This document shows positions 61,355 to 64,000 of a stretch of DNA of 64,000 bases, in pieces. Origin of the DNA: Kushneria pakistanensis (lineage in GTDB: Bacteria; Pseudomonadota; Gammaproteobacteria; Pseudomonadales; Halomonadaceae); assembly GCF_014652795.1 (NCBI RefSeq), contig NZ_BMZM01000001.1, forward strand, positions 620,001 through 684,000, written 5' to 3'. The notes below the pieces were generated by a model. It saw only the letters and a program-made list of their open reading frames with translations. It had not been told where the DNA came from and made no database searches. Every line of letters begins with the position of its first letter. The stretch's first letter is position 1. Made by a program: the position numbers and the translations under genes.

Positions 61355-63902
61355 TCGTGATCGTGTAGTGACTGGTCGAGTGGTCCTGATAGCTGGCCCC
61401 AGCCGCCTGTGATGCAAGCGGGGGCCGAGTATCGAACCTGATCGGCTCGGATGACGTGATCGAGGGCATGGCTGCTGCCGGCAGGGCCATGGCGCCGAGC
61501 GCCAGACCGGCACCGGCCTGCCGGGCTCGGGCGGCGATGTCGGTAATGCGCTTGGCCGGTTCATCGCGCTGACGCTCCAGCCCGAGGGTCAAGCCGTCAA
61601 CGGTGTGGCCACCGAGCGCCGCGAATACTCGACTCGGGCTGTGAATACCCATCTTGTCCTTGAACCAGCCGGCGACGTTGCCGCCGATCCCGACGACGGT
61701 GTCCTTGAGTTCGCCGAACTTGCTCGACAGACCACCGATCAGGCCATCGATGATCATGCCGCCGAGACTCCTGAACTGTGTCGGCACCTCGATGCCGAGC
61801 GCTGACAGCGCGCTGGTGATGCCCTTTTGCAGTAGCCCCAGCGGCGACCAGTCGAGGATTAATCGCGAGATACCGCCGATGCCGTTATCAAACGCGGCTT
61901 TGACGTCCTGCCAGCGCTGGCCAAACCACTCGCTGATCGCGCCCCAGTTGCGATAGACCAGATACGCGGCACCGGCGAGGGCAGCCACGGCGGCAACGAT
62001 GCCGAGAATGATCCACGTCATGGGATTGGTGAGCAGGGCGATTCCTGCCTTGCCGATGGCGCTGGCCATGAACAGGAACCCGCGCCCGGTGGCCAGCAGC
62101 CCCTTGCTGAGTGCTGGCAGGATGCGACTGGTCAGCGAGTAGATTTTGCCGCCGAGGCCGCCGGTCTTGACGCCCAGCATGGCCAGCCCATAACGCACGG
62201 TGACAATGGGGCCGAGCAGTGAGGCCAGCATGAGGGTAAGCGCGCCGCCTACAGCGACCAGTGCCGCGACACCGGCGGCGACCTTGGCGATGGTGCCGGC
62301 GAGCTTAGGGTTTTCCTTGATCCAGTTGCCGACCGCTCGGGTGATGCTGGTAATCGACTGGATGAGGTCACGCAGGGCGCCATCATTGGTGTCGGTAATC
62401 GAGATCCCGACTTCCTCCCACGCCGAGCGCAGGTTTTTGAGATCGCCACCGATGTTGTCGGCCATGACGCTGGCCATCTCGGCGTTTTCGCCATACGACT
62501 TGCTGAGATTGTCGATCAGCTTATCCAGCTGGCCGCTGCTCATCTGGTTGACCAGTTCGGCCATGCCGCTGCCGGCCTCGGCACCGAACAGCTCCTGCAA
62601 CGCTGCCTTGCGCTCGACGTTGCCCATGCCCTCGGTGGCCTTGTTGATGTCGCGCAGGATCTCCGGCATCGGGCGCATGTTGCCCTCGGCATCGGCGACC
62701 TTGAGCCCCAGCTCATCCATGACGGCAGACGCCGCCTTGGTGGGCTTGGTCAGTCGGTCCATCATCGCGCGCATGGTGGTGCCGGCCTGACTGCCCTGAA
62801 TACCGATGTTGCCCAGCAGACCGGCCATGGCGCCGGCTTCTTCCAGCGTCAGGCCCAGATCGGACCCGGCGCCGAGGTATTTCATGGTTTCGCCGAGCAT
62901 TTCCAGATCGACGTTCGCACGGCTGGCCGTGCCGGACAGCACATCCGCGACGCGCTGCATGCCGCCGGCGGCCTCGACATCGATCTTGAATCCGCCGGCG
63001 ATGTTGGATGCGATATCGGCGGTGCGCCCCAGCTCGGTGTTATTGGCCAGCGCGAGGTTCAACACGTCACGCATGGATGCCTGGATCGCTTCGGCACTCA
63101 TGCCGGCGCGCAGCAGAAATTCCTGACCGGCGCCGACCTCGCCGGCACTGAATGCGGTCGAGCCGCCGAGATCGCGGGATTGCGCTTTAAGCGCCTTGAA
63201 CCGCTCATCGTCAGCCGTGAATCGGCCCACAGCCTGAACGGTACTCATCTGCTCGCCCCAGCCGATGCCGGGGGCCAGTAAACGACTGCCGGCGAATAGC
63301 GCACTGCCGCCGGTGGCCAGTCCGGTAAAGCCGGCGCTACGCATCGTATTCGCACGACCGAGGCCGCGCTGGTACTGATCCGCCGCCGCCGCTGCCTTTT
63401 TCTGAGCAGCGGTGATCTCGGTCATCTTGCGCTTTTGGGTATCGAGGGCGGTATTGGCCTGCCGGATCTTGTCGGCGAGGCGCTTCTCGCTACCGGTCAG
63501 ATCATCGGTGCTGGTACCGCCGCTTCTCAGGCTGGTACGCAGCTCTCCGAGGCGCCGGCGCTGATCGCCCAGCGTAGAGTTCAGGCGTTCGACTTCCTGC
63601 TGGGCTTTCAGAAAGCGATGCTGAAACTGCTGCGTCGGGGCGCTGGTGTTCTTGAGTTCGCTGCGCAGGTTGCGCATGCGCTCCTGCGCGCGGGCGAGCG
63701 CCTCGCTGTTGTCGCGCGTGGCGCTCTTGAGCTTTCGGAATGAGGACAGGTCGCGCTGCTGGCGTTCGAGCTGGCGTAGCTGCTCGCGTGATGCTTTCAG
63801 GGCTTCGGCGGTTTTGCCGCTGCCCTGGGTGATTTTCTTGAGTGGGCCGGTGGCTTTATCGACTGCGTTTAGCAGCACCTGCAACTTGAGATCGCGCGCC
63901 AT
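61236..63902 (-). CDS. tail tape-measure protein (P2 gpT-like)
   Basis: An 888-residue tape-measure protein, which sets tail length. N-terminal coiled coil (residues about 20-180, Gln/Arg/Leu-rich), TP901-type core with FTGLATGGSALFAGSRLL, STVQAVGRFTADD, AGEVGAGQEFLLRAGMSAEA and LLGNIGIQGSQAGTTMRAMM, then hydrophobic helices (MTWIILGIVAAVAALAGAAY) and a C-terminal GIHSPSRVFAALGG motif. It ends with RRSSMWDQS. A shared 16-bp piece of this 3' end reappears at 60338-60353, marking a duplication. Confidence 0.93.
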   Translation of the reverse strand: MARDLKLQVLLNAVDKATGPLKKITQGSGKTAEALKASREQLRQLERQQRDLSSFRKLKSATRDNSEALARAQERMRNLRSELKNTSAPTQQFQHRFLKAQQEVERLNSTLGDQRRRLGELRTSLRSGGTSTDDLTGSEKRLADKIRQANTALDTQKRKMTEITAAQKKAAAAADQYQRGLGRANTMRSAGFTGLATGGSALFAGSRLLAPGIGWGEQMSTVQAVGRFTADDERFKALKAQSRDLGGSTAFSAGEVGAGQEFLLRAGMSAEAIQASMRDVLNLALANNTELGRTADIASNIAGGFKIDVEAAGGMQRVADVLSGTASRANVDLEMLGETMKYLGAGSDLGLTLEEAGAMAGLLGNIGIQGSQAGTTMRAMMDRLTKPTKAASAVMDELGLKVADAEGNMRPMPEILRDINKATEGMGNVERKAALQELFGAEAGSGMAELVNQMSSGQLDKLIDNLSKSYGENAEMASVMADNIGGDLKNLRSAWEEVGISITDTNDGALRDLIQSITSITRAVGNWIKENPKLAGTIAKVAAGVAALVAVGGALTLMLASLLGPIVTVRYGLAMLGVKTGGLGGKIYSLTSRILPALSKGLLATGRGFLFMASAIGKAGIALLTNPMTWIILGIVAAVAALAGAAYLVYRNWGAISEWFGQRWQDVKAAFDNGIGGISRLILDWSPLGLLQKGITSALSALGIEVPTQFRSLGGMIIDGLIGGLSSKFGELKDTVVGIGGNVAGWFKDKMGIHSPSRVFAALGGHTVDGLTLGLERQRDEPAKRITDIAARARQAGAGLALGAMALPAAAMPSITSSEPIRFDTRPPLASQAAGASYQDHSTSHYTITINAPPGSDEHAIAKAVSRELDRREREQQARRRSSMWDQS

Positions 63903-64000
63903 GAGAGTCCTCGGGATTGGATCGCTTACGGGCGCGCTCGCGCCATTCCATCAGTTCGCGGATCGAGAAATCCGCGCAGTCGGTGGGGGTCCAGTGAAAC
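63856..64000 (-). CDS. GpE/E'-like tail protein (5' part beyond the window)
   Basis: The visible end reads FHWTPTDCADFSIRELMEWR, then ERARKRSNPEDSHG, the typical P2 E/E' pattern (FHW...LxExxxWRxRA). The frame overlaps the tape-measure start by 47 nt before its TAA. In P2, E' is produced from E by a -1 frameshift; the slip site would lie outside the window. Confidence 0.75.
   Translation of the reverse strand, partial: FHWTPTDCADFSIRELMEWRERARKRSNPEDSHGARSQVAGAAKRSR

Noticed and set aside
1-64000. tRNA, rRNA, CRISPR arrays, insertion sequences
   Set aside because: Read for cloverleaf ends, regularly spaced repeats and transposase motifs (DDE, IS terminal repeats); none seen by eye. A tRNAscan or repeat search could overturn this.

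Overview
The window looks like chromosome of a GC-rich, motile, respiring gammaproteobacterium. Protein styles (RecBCD, YbiT, YcaQ, DusA, DUF4202, GntP) and the codon bias suggest the Halomonadaceae (Halomonas/Kushneria-like). That placement is inferred from family resemblance, not from a marker gene.

Region 1 (1-36.1 kb) is ordinary chromosome, with one layout oddity. recC (cut by the left edge) ends at 3.06 kb, but recB-recD only begin at 30.2 kb on the same strand. Between them are unrelated housekeeping and accessory genes: a molybdenum-cofactor pair (xdhC-like/mocA-like), a NYN RNase-like protein, a YcaQ-type DNA glycosylase, MFS, LysE, GntP and MATE transporters, an ankyrin protein, the ABC-F protein YbiT behind a strong terminator hairpin, a K+ channel, a serine hydrolase, a MetE-C-like enzyme and a chemoreceptor. 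A tight four-gene operon (22.4-26.8 kb) combines a cupredoxin-like secreted protein, a membrane GGDEF-EAL protein, a DUF3034 protein and an exported truncated haemoglobin.

Region 2 (36.2-44.4 kb) is the most intriguing chromosomal locus. A RibD-C reductase, a divergent 6-pyruvoyl-tetrahydropterin-synthase-like protein lacking the catalytic Cys, a Zn-alcohol-dehydrogenase-like protein, a glycosyltransferase, a methyltransferase, an LPG-synthase-type integral membrane protein and a CDP-alcohol phosphatidyltransferase lie together. The five minus-strand genes are tightly packed. I infer an uncharacterised pathway for a pterin- or flavin-precursor-derived, glycosylated and possibly lipid-linked product. 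An AT-rich stretch with perfect palindromes lies before the RibD-C gene.

Region 3 (44.4-46.6 kb) holds an aldo/keto reductase and dusA. Region 4 (46.65-64.0 kb, continuing past the right edge) is a P2-like prophage at the 5' end of dusA, with a tyrosine integrase facing away from dusA. A leftward early operon encodes several small proteins, an Ogr-like zinc finger, a DksA/TraR-like protein, the gpA rolling-circle nuclease and a PrtN-like protein. A divergent CI/S24 repressor is transcribed with a membrane protein. A cargo region carries a two-gene membrane module, an SOS-box-controlled UmuD-like protein without catalytic residues, an EndA-Excalibur nuclease overlapping an ArsR regulator, and a Fic/Doc toxin with a small partner. 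Leftward tail genes D, U, T and E' follow. The T-U junction carries two opposite-strand membrane-protein genes and a frameshifted partial duplicate of U.

I saw no tRNA, rRNA, CRISPR array or insertion sequence.
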